Source: an uncultured Fidelibacterota bacterium
GTDB taxonomy: Bacteria; Fidelibacterota; Marinisomatia; Marinisomatales; UBA1611
DNA: 37,767 nucleotides
Direction: 5' to 3'
Assembly: GCA_902602795.1 (NCBI GenBank)
Contig: CACKSF010000008.1
Location: forward strand, 1 to 37,767
Shown here: positions 9,357 to 18,034 of the stretch, piece after piece
Layout: each line of letters begins with the position of its first letter
Numbering within the stretch: position 1 is the first letter of the stretch
Position numbers and translations under genes: made by a program
The notes under the pieces: generated by a model
Database searches by the model: none
What the model was told of the DNA's origin: nothing
What the model saw: only the letters and a program-made list of their open reading frames with translations

Positions 9357-9481
9357 TTAATAATTGCAATGATAATCCTTAAATAATAAACACCTCATAT
9401 TTTTTACAAATACATCCCTATCTATATAAAGTCCAAACAAAGTCAATTCGCTATGAGAGTGTGTTTATTGTAGGTTAAGCT

Positions 9482-9545
9482 GATACGTATAGTATAATGT
9501 CATTCTGTCCTTTTAATACTTTAAAGGACAAGTTTCCTTACACAC
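9482..9545 (+). repeat. Dispersed hairpin repeat R2 (copy A, partial)
   Basis: CTGTCCTTTTAA-TA-CTTTAAAGGACAAG; shared with 10512 and 14984. Confidence 0.6.
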
Positions 9546-9595
9546 ATTAGTGAGGTTTTTTGTTTTAAGGGGTGCATTACACTCCCCATATTAAC

Positions 9596-9904
9596 CTAGA
9601 GCACAAAGTCATCTATCTCTGTAGCAAGTAAAGGAGCATAATGACGCTCCATTGTGATAACAGATGAATGCCCAAGTAACTTGCTCACTTCATAGATGGG
9701 TCTGCCTTGTTTGATTAGATTATAACCAAAGGTTCTCCCAAGGTCGTGGAAACTAATATCAGGGATACCAAGCCTTCTAGCTTCTTTTTTGAACTTGTGT
9801 GTTATTAAGTCTTTGCTATAGACCCAGAGTTCATCAAGTCCCCTTAATATCTCCTGAGCTTGGTTATTCAGCTTGATTAATCTCTTACCACTTTTATGTG
9901 ATTA
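9596..9904 (-). pseudogene. Tyrosine recombinase/phage-type integrase, C-terminal fragment, disrupted
   Basis: Minus-strand reading: KSGKRLIKLNNQAQEILRGLDELWVYSKDLITHKFKKEARRLGIPDISFHDLGRTFGYNLIKQGRPIYEVSKLLGHSSVITMERHYAPLLATEIDDFVL*; in-frame TAA (9902-9904) inside IDGKHIP*SHKSGKR. Confidence 0.85.
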
Positions 9905-10014
9905 GGGAATATGTTTTCCATCGATATAGAGCGTATTTCACCGCTTTAGCACCAGTCTAGTAAGTGAATCTGACAAACAGATTGAAGAGATTATCCCTTA
10001 TTTTATCAAGGAGA

Positions 10015-10043
10015 GTCGCGAGTTCGAGTTTCGTCAGTCCCGC
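10015..10043 (+). repeat. tRNA-Asp 3'-end fragment (att-like)
   Basis: GTCGCGAGTTCGAGTTTCGTCAGTCCCGC matches 92-120 with 3 mismatches; downstream flank (CTCTAAGAAGTAATACCAAAC and more) also matches. Confidence 0.85.
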
Positions 10044-10073
10044 TCTAAGAAGTAATACCAAACCTCACTCAAT

Positions 10074-10103
10074 AAAACCCTCGCTTAACCGCGGGGGTTT
10101 TTT
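10074..10103 (+). terminator. Rho-independent terminator
   Basis: AACCCTCG-CTTAAC-CGCGGGGGTTTTTTG. Confidence 0.6.
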
Positions 10104-10238
10104 GTGTCAAGTCTATTCATATCTATCCATTATATATTAAAATGGGGACACAAATCTGTGGGACACTCCCCTATGAGCGTATGGGATTAAAAGTACATAT
10201 GTACATCTCTATCCCGCAAAGAACGAATCAAAACAAAA

Positions 10239-10340
10239 TCCATTAACTCAACGTAATTCCTAACTCTCAACCCAAAAATGAAGGGGGGTGGGGTGCGTAT
10301 GTAAGAGGCACACACATTGTACAACAATTTTTTCAATGTG
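10239..10340 (+). repeat. Copy of tRNA-Asp downstream flank (with 256-350)
   Basis: TCCATTAACTCAACGTAATTCCTAAC identical at 256-281 and 10239-10264; following GGGGGTRGGGTGCG...CACACACATTGTAC also shared. Confidence 0.8.
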
Positions 10341-10511
10341 TTTTGAATCACTTCTATTTATATGAATAAGTAGTAAAATTTGAAAAGCGAAGTTTAAAAT
10401 GGAATTATTAGTTGTTATTTCAGTTTGTGCAATCATAGTTATGTTCTCTTAAGCACTCTTGTGGGCTATGAGGATTTTTATATATACTTATGTAAGTCTG
10501 CAAGTGAGTTT

Positions 10512-10772
10512 AAGATGATACTTCCTATATAATGTCCTTCTGTCCTTTTAACACTTGAGAGACAAACGGACAACAAATGCACCCTTATACCACTTTCTAA
10601 AATTAGAAGGTGTAGTATTATATATGGTAGATAACAATCTCGGATAAAAATAATTTAATTCAACTGTTTAATTTTTGTTTATAAATGTTTAATTTTGTTG
10701 AATTTTATTTTATGAAAGATAAATTGTCAGATTTGATTGAAAATATACTTTACTACATTAGTCCAGCTGTAC
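10512..10772 (+). repeat. Dispersed hairpin repeat R2 (copy B)
   Basis: Similar over ~260 bp to 14984-15245, with imperfect palindrome TGTCCTTCTGTCCTTTTAA/CTTGAGAGACAAACGGACA at 10533-10572. Confidence 0.75.
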
Positions 10773-10942
10773 TTTTATAACCAACTTTGAAAAAACATTT
10801 AGAAAGAGTACCTAAAATAGTGTTGCCTATTTTTTATGTATTAGAGGTCCTTCACTTACCTGGATTTTGGGTAATGGAAATTTTGTATGAAGATTAAGCA
10901 CTCTCTATCCTTACTGGAAAAAAATAAAAAAGGAAAAATAGA

Positions 10943-11380
10943 ATGGATAATAAAATAATAGGGTCTCTATTAGTTTATCTCTCATTATTAGGGACCATAA
11001 CCTATGCACTTTTTTTTGAAGGTTTACCAGGTAAATATAGCCTATTCTTAAGCTGGCCATCCTTTCTTGTAGTTTTTGGAGGGGGTACAGGTATCATATT
11101 GATGAGAAAGCATACTTATCAAGATAATCAATTAGGTAAATACTTAAAAAGAGAATTTATTCTTGCTGGTTGGATCGGATTTATGATAGGGCTTGTCCTG
11201 TTGTTTGCAGGTTTTAGTGACGAAGCATGGATGTTTACATCTTTTCAAAAAATTGTTCATTTTGGTTCCCCTGCTGTTGTCCCAGTTTGTTATGGATATG
11301 TTGGAGGTGCCATGGTTGAAGCCCTCTTTACTAAAGGCAGTGCACCAGTATTATCAAGAACATCAGAGGAAGAGGAATAA
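10943..11380 (+). CDS. Integral membrane protein, tandem paralogue 1
   Basis: 145 aa; FLSWPSFLVVFGGGTGIILMRKHTYQDNQLGKYLKREFILAGW parallels the next ORF. Confidence 0.7.
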   Translation: MDNKIIGSLLVYLSLLGTITYALFFEGLPGKYSLFLSWPSFLVVFGGGTGIILMRKHTYQDNQLGKYLKREFILAGWIGFMIGLVLLFAGFSDEAWMFTSFQKIVHFGSPAVVPVCYGYVGGAMVEALFTKGSAPVLSRTSEEEE

Positions 11381-11383
11381 TCC

Positions 11384-11830
11384 ATGCAAATTAAAATTTT
11401 AAGAGGTACATCACTTTATATAACCACCGATAGGATGATTGGATATGTGGTAATGACCATTTCGTTGAACGGAGCAATCTACCATGCATTATTTGTCGAT
11501 GGTGCAGCCGGAGGATTTGGAAGTTTTCTTCATTGGCCAACAACCTTCTCTGTCTTGGTAATCGGTCTATCTATGACCTACATGAAAAAACATGCGCTAA
11601 AGGATAATGAATTGGGAAAAATGTTAAGAAAGGACATGGTCCTCTCAGGTTGGATATTGTTCATGCTAAACGCAGTACTCATTGGAGGTGGAATGTATAG
11701 TGAGGATAACAAAGAGCTGGCGAATATGGGGCCAGCACTCATACGATTAGTTCTCTGCGTACAGTATGGATACGTAGCCGGAATTATTTTTGAGACCTTT
11801 TACACAAGGGATGTTAGAAAAGAATCATGA
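11384..11830 (+). CDS. Integral membrane protein, tandem paralogue 2
   Basis: 148 aa; FLHWPTTFSVLVIGLSMTYMKKHALKDNELGKMLRKDMVLSGW. Confidence 0.7.
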   Translation: MQIKILRGTSLYITTDRMIGYVVMTISLNGAIYHALFVDGAAGGFGSFLHWPTTFSVLVIGLSMTYMKKHALKDNELGKMLRKDMVLSGWILFMLNAVLIGGGMYSEDNKELANMGPALIRLVLCVQYGYVAGIIFETFYTRDVRKES

Positions 11831-11903
11831 TTCAAGTTTTTATAATTATGAAAAAGATTATCTTTAAAACCTCCTTAAATAATCACTCTTGAGTTAATAT
11901 ATC

Positions 11904-13595
11904 ATGGAATCTCAAAGAATACACTCTCTTGATGCTATGCGTGCAATTCTAATGCTCCTAGGTGTTTACTTTCACCTTTCATTAGCCTATGTAACCTTTG
12001 GTGATGGTAGCGAGGGGTGGGTAAAAGATCAAAGTTCTACTAGTCCCTTTTTTGATTTTGTATTTGGCGCATTACATTATTTTAGGATGCATGGATTTTT
12101 TATGATAGCAGGATTTTTTGGATCTCTTCTTTATCATAAGAAAGGTGCAAAAAGAATGATGACCAACAGAGTCAAAAGAATTCTACTTCCACTGCTTGTA
12201 ATGATAGCCCCTATAAAACTATTGATTACCTATTTCAGGAATTTTTCATTTCAAAGAAATGAAGGATTTTCTATCTGGGAGTCTTTATTACGAGGTTTTA
12301 GCATTTTTGAATTACCTGACCGTTGGGAACTTCTTCCTTTTGACACGGCTCATTTATGGTTTTTGAATTATCTTTTCTTCATGTCACTGTTAGCCTATCT
12401 TTTAAAATCACTAGTTTCTAAGTATTCTAGATTCCACGCCATCGATGATGGAATCTTTTTTTCAAATGTTCTTAGAAAAATAACGTCAAAGCTATTTTTA
12501 AAACCCTGGATTGGTACACTTCTTTTTTCCTTAAGCTATGGTTTAGTTATGATGCTTTTGAAAAGAGCTGATGCACAGTTTGGAGCACCCTTTTGGTCCT
12601 GGTACTGGTTCACAGATTTGAATGGTATTAAAACTTTTGTTGCCTTTGGATTTTTCTACTTTCTAGGTTGGCATATGTATCACTACAAAAACCTCATAAG
12701 CCAAGTCGGTTTAAAAAAACAACTAAGTATCTTGCTAGTGTATACTATCTCAATATGGGGGCTCACTTATGGGGTTTTCAGTTTATTTCCTTATAGTATT
12801 TATCCGCAAATCCAATACGGATTAGGTGAGACAAATGATGTTACACTAACTGTTGATATGTCAACGTTTGATTTTGAAAAATTTTACGAAGATGGTAATG
12901 AACTTCGAGGGGTATTTGTAAATGGCAATTTTAGTGAATGGTGCGGGGAATGTGATAAAGCGATTATGGAAGATATTGGGGAAGGTATCTATACAAAAAA
13001 ATTACAGATGTACAACGGTGACCATAAATTCATATTTTCTATAAATGGATGGGACGGTGCTAATAGGGATAAAGATAATGATTACGAAGAATGGATTTCT
13101 CCTGGGAAAGAGGGGCTGGATTGCAAACCTTTACCAGAGTTTAAAGAATACACAATTCAAGTCTTTAAGGAGGATATTATACTGGATACCATATGCTGGA
13201 AAGAGTGTACGGACTGCGAAGGCAATATCACCAATTTAACTTCAGCTGGTATGAAAGAACCTCTTGGGGAAAGCCCATATAATTTACTTTATTTATTCCT
13301 ATGGAATTTTGGTGTTCCGATGTATATAATGCTGGCGATGGCTATCTGCATAAGGTTTTTTAGGAAACAGTCAAAGAAAATGAGATATATCAGTGATGCT
13401 TCTTACTGGGTCTATATTATCCATCTACCGGCAACTCACTTTGCTCCTGGTCTATTTCATGGAGTCGCAATAAATGTATTTTTAAAATTTATTATTTCCT
13501 CCATTTTAGTTACCATCATTTGTTTTGGAAGTTATCACATTTTTGTCAGGAATACGTTCATTGGAAAGTTCTTAAATGGACGAAAATATGATTAA
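11904..13595 (+). CDS. Acyltransferase-3/OpgC-like membrane protein with an inserted soluble carbohydrate-binding-like domain
   Basis: RIHSLDAMRAILMLLGVYFHLSLAY (acyltransferase-3 N-terminus), multiple TMs, and insertion VTLTVDMSTFDFEKF...RGVFVNGNFSEWCGECD...CWKECTDC. Confidence 0.8.
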   Translation: MESQRIHSLDAMRAILMLLGVYFHLSLAYVTFGDGSEGWVKDQSSTSPFFDFVFGALHYFRMHGFFMIAGFFGSLLYHKKGAKRMMTNRVKRILLPLLVMIAPIKLLITYFRNFSFQRNEGFSIWESLLRGFSIFELPDRWELLPFDTAHLWFLNYLFFMSLLAYLLKSLVSKYSRFHAIDDGIFFSNVLRKITSKLFLKPWIGTLLFSLSYGLVMMLLKRADAQFGAPFWSWYWFTDLNGIKTFVAFGFFYFLGWHMYHYKNLISQVGLKKQLSILLVYTISIWGLTYGVFSLFPYSIYPQIQYGLGETNDVTLTVDMSTFDFEKFYEDGNELRGVFVNGNFSEWCGECDKAIMEDIGEGIYTKKLQMYNGDHKFIFSINGWDGANRDKDNDYEEWISPGKEGLDCKPLPEFKEYTIQVFKEDIILDTICWKECTDCEGNITNLTSAGMKEPLGESPYNLLYLFLWNFGVPMYIMLAMAICIRFFRKQSKKMRYISDASYWVYIIHLPATHFAPGLFHGVAINVFLKFIISSILVTIICFGSYHIFVRNTFIGKFLNGRKYD

Positions 13596-13613
13596 ACAGG
13601 GATTCGTATTGCT

Positions 13614-13762
13614 CTACTAAAGGATTTAAGAAAATATGAAGAAAGATTCCCAAAAGAAATAATAAGCTACTGTAGGAAAAGATGCGATTGAAATTTTGTA
13701 GATGATCCAAATCAAGAAGGTATAAGAATTGGAATGAAAGATTTATCTAAATCAATTAATTA
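13614..13762 (+). pseudogene. Short decayed coding remnant
   Basis: Continuous frame LKDLRKYEERFPKEIISYCRKRCD*NFVDDPNQEGIRIGMKDLSKSIN* with one internal TGA. Confidence 0.3.
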
Positions 13763-13835
13763 ATACTTTATTTTTACACCTACACATCCCTCATTATAAA
13801 CCAAAACAAAGTCCTACAAAATCCGTTAGTTTTAA

Positions 13836-13985
13836 AATAGCCCCAAACACTAATCTAATTTTTATGGATATATGCACGGAGGATTTAGTATATAGATAGC
13901 TTCTAAATAAAGTACGGGTGTAATACTTGTTTGTAATACTTTTGCCCTTTGTAGATGAATTTTTTGTTTATCGGGTGATGAATAA
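13836..13985 (+). repeat. Dispersed module R1 (copy c)
   Basis: CTAAATAAAGTACGGGTGTAATACTTGTTTGTAATACTTTTGCCCTTTGTAGATGAATTTTTTGTTTATCGGGTGATG. Confidence 0.65.
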
Positions 13986-14030
13986 TATAAGCCTAAACAC
14001 ATAGTAATACTATTTTTTGTAATTTAAAGT

Positions 14031-14320
14031 ATGGGGAAAAAATAAAATTTGACTTTCAAGTAAATCAGAATATTTATTACAAAGCTGGAATCATTTTTAT
14101 CCTAATTGCTCTATTTATTAACTTATTAACAAAGTTCGAAATTATTCCATTAGATTGGAAACAGTTACGGCTCTTCCCAATTTCTATTGGCATACCATTT
14201 TATTTTTATGGGGTTTATGCTCATTACAAAAACACAAAAGATTTATCTTTTCTAAAACAAACATTTATGGGGTTATTGATAGGATTTACAATTTTAGGAG
14301 TAGTTTATATAACAAAATAA
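14031..14320 (+). pseudogene. Small membrane protein frameshifted at an A6 tract near its start
   Basis: ATGGGGAAAAAATAA; adding one A gives MGKKIKFDFQVNQNIYYKAGIIFILIALFINLLTKFEIIPLDWKQLRLFPISIGIPFYFYGVYAHYKNTKDLSFLKQTFMGLLIGFTILGVVYITK*. Confidence 0.55.
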
Positions 14321-14340
14321 TTTTAACCTTTTCACAATAA

Positions 14341-14368
14341 AAAGCCCCACATTCGTGAGGTTTTTTTG
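14341..14368 (+). terminator. Rho-independent terminator with R1-type tail
   Basis: AAAGCCCCACATTCGTGAGGTTTTTTTG then TTTGTGGGATCATGGTT. Confidence 0.55.
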
Positions 14369-14497
14369 TTTGTGGGATCATGGTTGCCTGACAATTTTAT
14401 ATTATATAAAACTAAAAGATAACTATGTCATATAATAAATTTTATATAATTTTTTTTAATTTATATTTAATCTAAACTTTTACACTCCATGATACAT

Positions 14498-14638
14498 ATG
14501 AAAACATTTCTTTTAAAAATTATAGGCAAACTAAAGAAATCCCATAACGAACAAAAAAAAGAATGGGGTACTTATGGAATGTTAGGTTTGATATTTATGG
14601 TGCTTCTTAATATATTTTATATTCCTTCCGATGAGTAA
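14498..14638 (+). CDS. Small membrane protein (46 aa)
   Basis: MKTFLLKIIGKLKKSHNEQKKEWGTYGMLGLIFMVLLNIFYIPSDE*; below the ORF-track length cut-off. Confidence 0.4.
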   Translation: MKTFLLKIIGKLKKSHNEQKKEWGTYGMLGLIFMVLLNIFYIPSDE

Positions 14639-14720
14639 TTAATTCCTATGGTTCTTAATGATTTAAATGTTTACCTCTACATTGTTTCAGCTTTCATTTT
14701 TTTATTATTTATATATAAGT

Positions 14721-14882
14721 ATGATTAAAATGAAAAAATACCTCACATTATTAATATTTATCTTTTTAGCTTTTTGGAGTTGTGCTTTAACCAGTGATGA
14801 TGCATTATGGCAACAAGAAAATTTTATAAAAAATCATACTACTTGGGAAGGTCATCCACTTAATTTTGAAAAACGAAAGTAA
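14721..14882 (+). CDS. Small lipoprotein
   Basis: MIKMKKYLTLLIFIFLAFWSCALTSDDALWQQENF; lipobox-like FWSC. Confidence 0.5.
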   Translation: MIKMKKYLTLLIFIFLAFWSCALTSDDALWQQENFIKNHTTWEGHPLNFEKRK

Positions 14883-14983
14883 GAACTGAATGCTCTTGAA
14901 ATACTTAAAAAAAATTAATAAGGAAAATAAAATTAACGCAAAACTAAATTCAATTATTTTAAACCAAAGAAAACAATAATTGT

Positions 14984-15245
14984 TTAATCTAATACGTCCA
15001 GTATATTGTCCTTCTTTGCTTTTAAGACTTGAAGGGACAAAAGGACAACAAATGCCCCCTACACCTCCTTGTTAGGTAGAAAGGCAGTATTATATCTTGT
15101 AAATAACCTTCTCACATTAAAATAATTTAATTCAGGGGTTTATTATTTGTCTAAAATTGTTTAGTTTTGTTTAATTTTATTTTAGAAAAAATAAATTTTA
15201 TTATTTAAGTGAAAATATACTTTACTGCATTAACCACCCTAAGCC
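14984..15245 (+). repeat. Dispersed hairpin repeat R2 (copy C)
   Basis: Palindrome TTGTCCTTCTTTGCTTTTAAG/CTTGAAGGGACAAAAGGACAA at 15006-15048; long downstream similarity to 10573-10772. Confidence 0.75.
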
Positions 15246-15262
15246 TTTAGCTCTCGCAATCT

Positions 15263-15505
15263 ATGGATAGGAGTTATATTGAATCTGAAAAAAGAGCAAC
15301 AAAGATTGGACTATGGTTCTTGTTTTTCAATTTTTTAATAGTTTTTATTTGGTTACTTTATGAGTTATATAAATCATTTAATAGCGAGCCTGATTATAGA
15401 TGGGAATTTTCTTTTAATTTTATAGGTATACCTTTTGCGTTAATATTTGTAGGTTTATTTCTATTTACAGTCACCCGAGCACTTATTAAGGAAATTTATT
15501 CATAA
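15263..15505 (+). CDS. Small two-TM membrane protein
   Basis: 80 aa, two hydrophobic segments. Confidence 0.45.
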   Translation: MDRSYIESEKRATKIGLWFLFFNFLIVFIWLLYELYKSFNSEPDYRWEFSFNFIGIPFALIFVGLFLFTVTRALIKEIYS

Positions 15506-15615
15506 TTATTAGGTATCGGGCTTCTTACTTTGATTGTTTTTAAAAAATATTTAGTACAAATCCATTCTCATATTTATCGGGTTTCTTGTTTTAGGGATGG
15601 CTATTACATCTTTTT

Positions 15616-15804
15616 ATGAATAATATTTTAAAATATGTTTTAGACACTGGATTAATTGCTCCTATAGCATTGATAACAATGACTTTAGTTTATTATTTTG
15701 ATTTGGATAGCTTACTATTACCTATTCAAGTAGTTGGTATGTGCGGAATGCTATTCAACCTTTATTGGCTTGTTTATATAAAAAAGAAAAAGAATGGACA
15801 ATAA
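15616..15804 (+). CDS. Small membrane protein
   Basis: 62 aa, two hydrophobic segments. Confidence 0.4.
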   Translation: MNNILKYVLDTGLIAPIALITMTLVYYFDLDSLLLPIQVVGMCGMLFNLYWLVYIKKKKNGQ

Positions 15805-15872
15805 AAAAAAGAAAGATTTGATAATACTTTTATTTTCATTAATAATCGGATTTTGAATCAGAGCGTTAATAG

Positions 15873-16378
15873 TTGATTTACTTATTTAAAAAAGAATCAC
15901 TGATTAAACACCTTAAATTTTTGCTAATTATTGGGTTAGTTTTGGGGCAAAGTCTAAAATTCGTTAATACTGATGGACAATCTATTACTTTTAAAAAAGC
16001 AGAGTCATCGTTCAATCCCCACAGTACTTTTAATTTAAACGGGACTAGATATTTTTTAAAAAATACAAACTTTAAAACAAAAGTAGTTAAGGAAAAAAAG
16101 GTATACCGATCTGGCATAAGCCAATTAATTAATTATAACAAATTCTCTTTGATTCTATTCGTTCCTTCAGGTACTTAAAACGAAGTTTTAGTATCATTCC
16201 AATGTTTATTGGTGGAGCTGTAGGATAGTATTTTGTAGCGAATCCAAATGCTGATACTCTATCTTTTGCTTTTTGAAGTATTCCTGCTTTCGCATTTAGT
16301 TTTAGTTTGTCATTTCTGTAGAAGTTTAGTGAGAAATTAATTGTGGGTAATGTTGGATGGACTATCAAAACTGAATAA
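15873..16378 (+). pseudogene. Degraded paralogue of the 8472-8939 gene
   Basis: LKFVNTDGQSITF...NGTRYFLKNTNFKTKVVKEKKVYRSGISQLINYNKF then a 10-bp deletion/frameshift relative to the other copy, with further in-frame TAG and TGA. Confidence 0.85.
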
Positions 16379-16488
16379 TCATCTCACATCTTTTTTCATA
16401 TAAACTCCAGTCGCTCATCTCCATACATAAGTCCTAAAGTAAATTGGGAGTGCCCTCTAAAACTAATTTTTTTGTTTACACAAATTAC

Positions 16489-16536
16489 TTTTGATCACGT
16501 CCGTTACTCTGGTACCCTGCTCTATGAAGTAACGAT
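16489..16536 (+). repeat. Decayed, internally deleted tRNA-Asp locus copy
   Basis: TTTTGATCAC (5' flank of tRNA-Asp) followed by CTCTGGTACCCTGCTCTATGAAGTAACGATA resembling CTCGTCGGTCCCGCTCTGAAGAGTAATA. Confidence 0.4.
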
Positions 16537-16569
16537 AATATTAAGAAAGTATAGAATGCAACGAGGAGA

Positions 16570-16809
16570 ATGGAAAGTATTTGTTTCACTGATTTTGAAG
16601 TTTGGTCATTTTTTGGTGGAATAGGTATAGGTAGAATGATAGAGATAAAGAATAAAAGTCAACACACACGATTTACAAAAGGTACTGGGGCTTTTGGATA
16701 TTCTTCTTATGATTTCTGTAAAGACTGTGGAATTTTAAAACATAATTTAGAATTTACTGGCACAGTACCTTTCTACAATATTACTGGAGGGGATTATAAT
16801 CCTTTATAA
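16570..16809 (+). CDS. Uncharacterised small protein with CxxC
   Basis: 79 aa; YDFCKDCGILKHN. Confidence 0.35.
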   Translation: MESICFTDFEVWSFFGGIGIGRMIEIKNKSQHTRFTKGTGAFGYSSYDFCKDCGILKHNLEFTGTVPFYNITGGDYNPL

Positions 16810-17008
16810 TACAATTTAAAGTCATTATTATTCATCAGCCACACATTCGTGGAGTTTTTTAATAATCCATTTCACATGTGTGTATTTTGAAAAAAATTCT
16901 ATCAAATAGTTTTTAAATTTAATTAAATTGAAAATTAAAATATAAGCTCTAAAATAAGCTCCATTGTAGTAAAGTTTATTTAATAAAAATTATTATAGGC
17001 TATGTAAA

Positions 17009-17536
17009 ATGATTTTGTCTGGAAAAGAAATAGAGTCAAGAGTTGGTGATGATATTATAATTAAACCCTTTGATAAAAAAAAAATAAACCCGAATAGTTA
17101 TAATTTATCTTTGCATAATAAATTGATTACATACAAAGAATCACCATTAGATATGAAAAAAAATAATCAAGTTGAAAAATTAACAATTCCTCCTGAAGGA
17201 CTAGTTTTAGAGTCAAATCGTTTATATTTGGGTAGAACAATAGAATATACCGAAACAAAAAATTTAGTTCCTATGCTTGAGGGCAGGTCTTCAATTGGAA
17301 GGCTTGGTCTTTTTGTACACGTTACAGCAGGGTTTGGAGATGTTGGTTTTAAAGGATTTTGGACACTTGAAATTTTTTGTATACAGCCAATTAAAATATA
17401 TCCAAATGTAGAAATATGCCAGGTCTATTACCATACATTAGAAGGGGATTACGAAAACTATTCAAGTGGAAAATACCAAAACAATCAAGGTATCCAATCA
17501 AGTATGCTGTTTAAGGATTTTAAAATTGATAAATAA
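17009..17536 (+). CDS. dcd: dCTP deaminase (Dcd/dUTPase superfamily)
   Basis: MILSGKEI...INPNSYNLSLHN...LVPMLEGRSSIGRLGLFVHVTAGFGDVGFKGFWTLEI. Confidence 0.9.
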   Translation: MILSGKEIESRVGDDIIIKPFDKKKINPNSYNLSLHNKLITYKESPLDMKKNNQVEKLTIPPEGLVLESNRLYLGRTIEYTETKNLVPMLEGRSSIGRLGLFVHVTAGFGDVGFKGFWTLEIFCIQPIKIYPNVEICQVYYHTLEGDYENYSSGKYQNNQGIQSSMLFKDFKIDK

Positions 17537-17639
17537 TAGGTGGAAAAACTTTCGGAGCTTTATGCAAGTTTAGGTGAGCTACTATGAAGGGATTTTTTAT
17601 TTAAGGGAGAGCACTACACTCCCCTATTATTCTATAGCT

Positions 17640-17870
17640 TCAGTCATCAATCTCAGTAGCAAGTAAAAAATCGCAATGATGCTCTGTTGTATTCACAGAT
17701 GGATGACCCAGTAGTTTGCTTACTTTATAGATAGGTCTGCTTTGTCTAATTAGATTATATCCAAAGGTTATCCTAAGGTCGTGGAACCTAATATCAGAGA
17801 GACCAAGCCTTCTGGCTTCTTTGTTGAACTTGTGTGATAAAAGAAGCCCAAATAATAACCACATTTTCAT
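17640..17870 (-). pseudogene. Tyrosine recombinase C-terminal fragment (second remnant)
   Basis: KEARRLGLSDIRFHDLRITFGYNLIRQSRPIYKVSKLLGHPSVNTTEHHCDFLLATEIDD; near-copy of 9596-9815 with the catalytic Tyr position lost. Confidence 0.85.
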
Positions 17871-18016
17871 AGTGATATGTGTGGGAGTTGTGGTTCATTT
17901 TTAAACTAAATAATTACGAGGATGTGATCAATAAATAACCTTTAAATAAAGCACAGGTGCAATACTTTTTGCGTTTTATAGATGGTTTTTTTTATTTGTG
18001 TGATGATTGGTATATT
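17865..18016 (+). repeat. Dispersed module R1 (copy d)
   Basis: AATAACCTTTAAATAAAGCACAGGTGCAATACTTTTTGCGTTTTATAGATGGTTTTTTTTATTTGTGTGATGATTGG. Confidence 0.65.
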
Positions 18017-18034
18017 AGTGTAAAAACTTCTTGT

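Noticed and set aside
11193-11402. 69-aa plus-strand ORF overlapping the tandem membrane proteins
   Set aside because: Out-of-frame overlap with a convincing CDS.
13045-13239. 64-aa ORF inside the acyltransferase gene
   Set aside because: Alternative frame of the acyltransferase-inserted domain.
14155-14340. 61-aa ORF
   Set aside because: Out of frame with the hydrophobic frame 14031-14320, which reads better once the A-tract frameshift is allowed.
10533-15048. R2 palindromes as integron attC sites
   Set aside because: Imperfect palindromes between small ORFs are suggestive, but no IntI-type integrase is visible, I could not identify RYYYAAC/GTTRRRY core pairs, and only three copies are seen.
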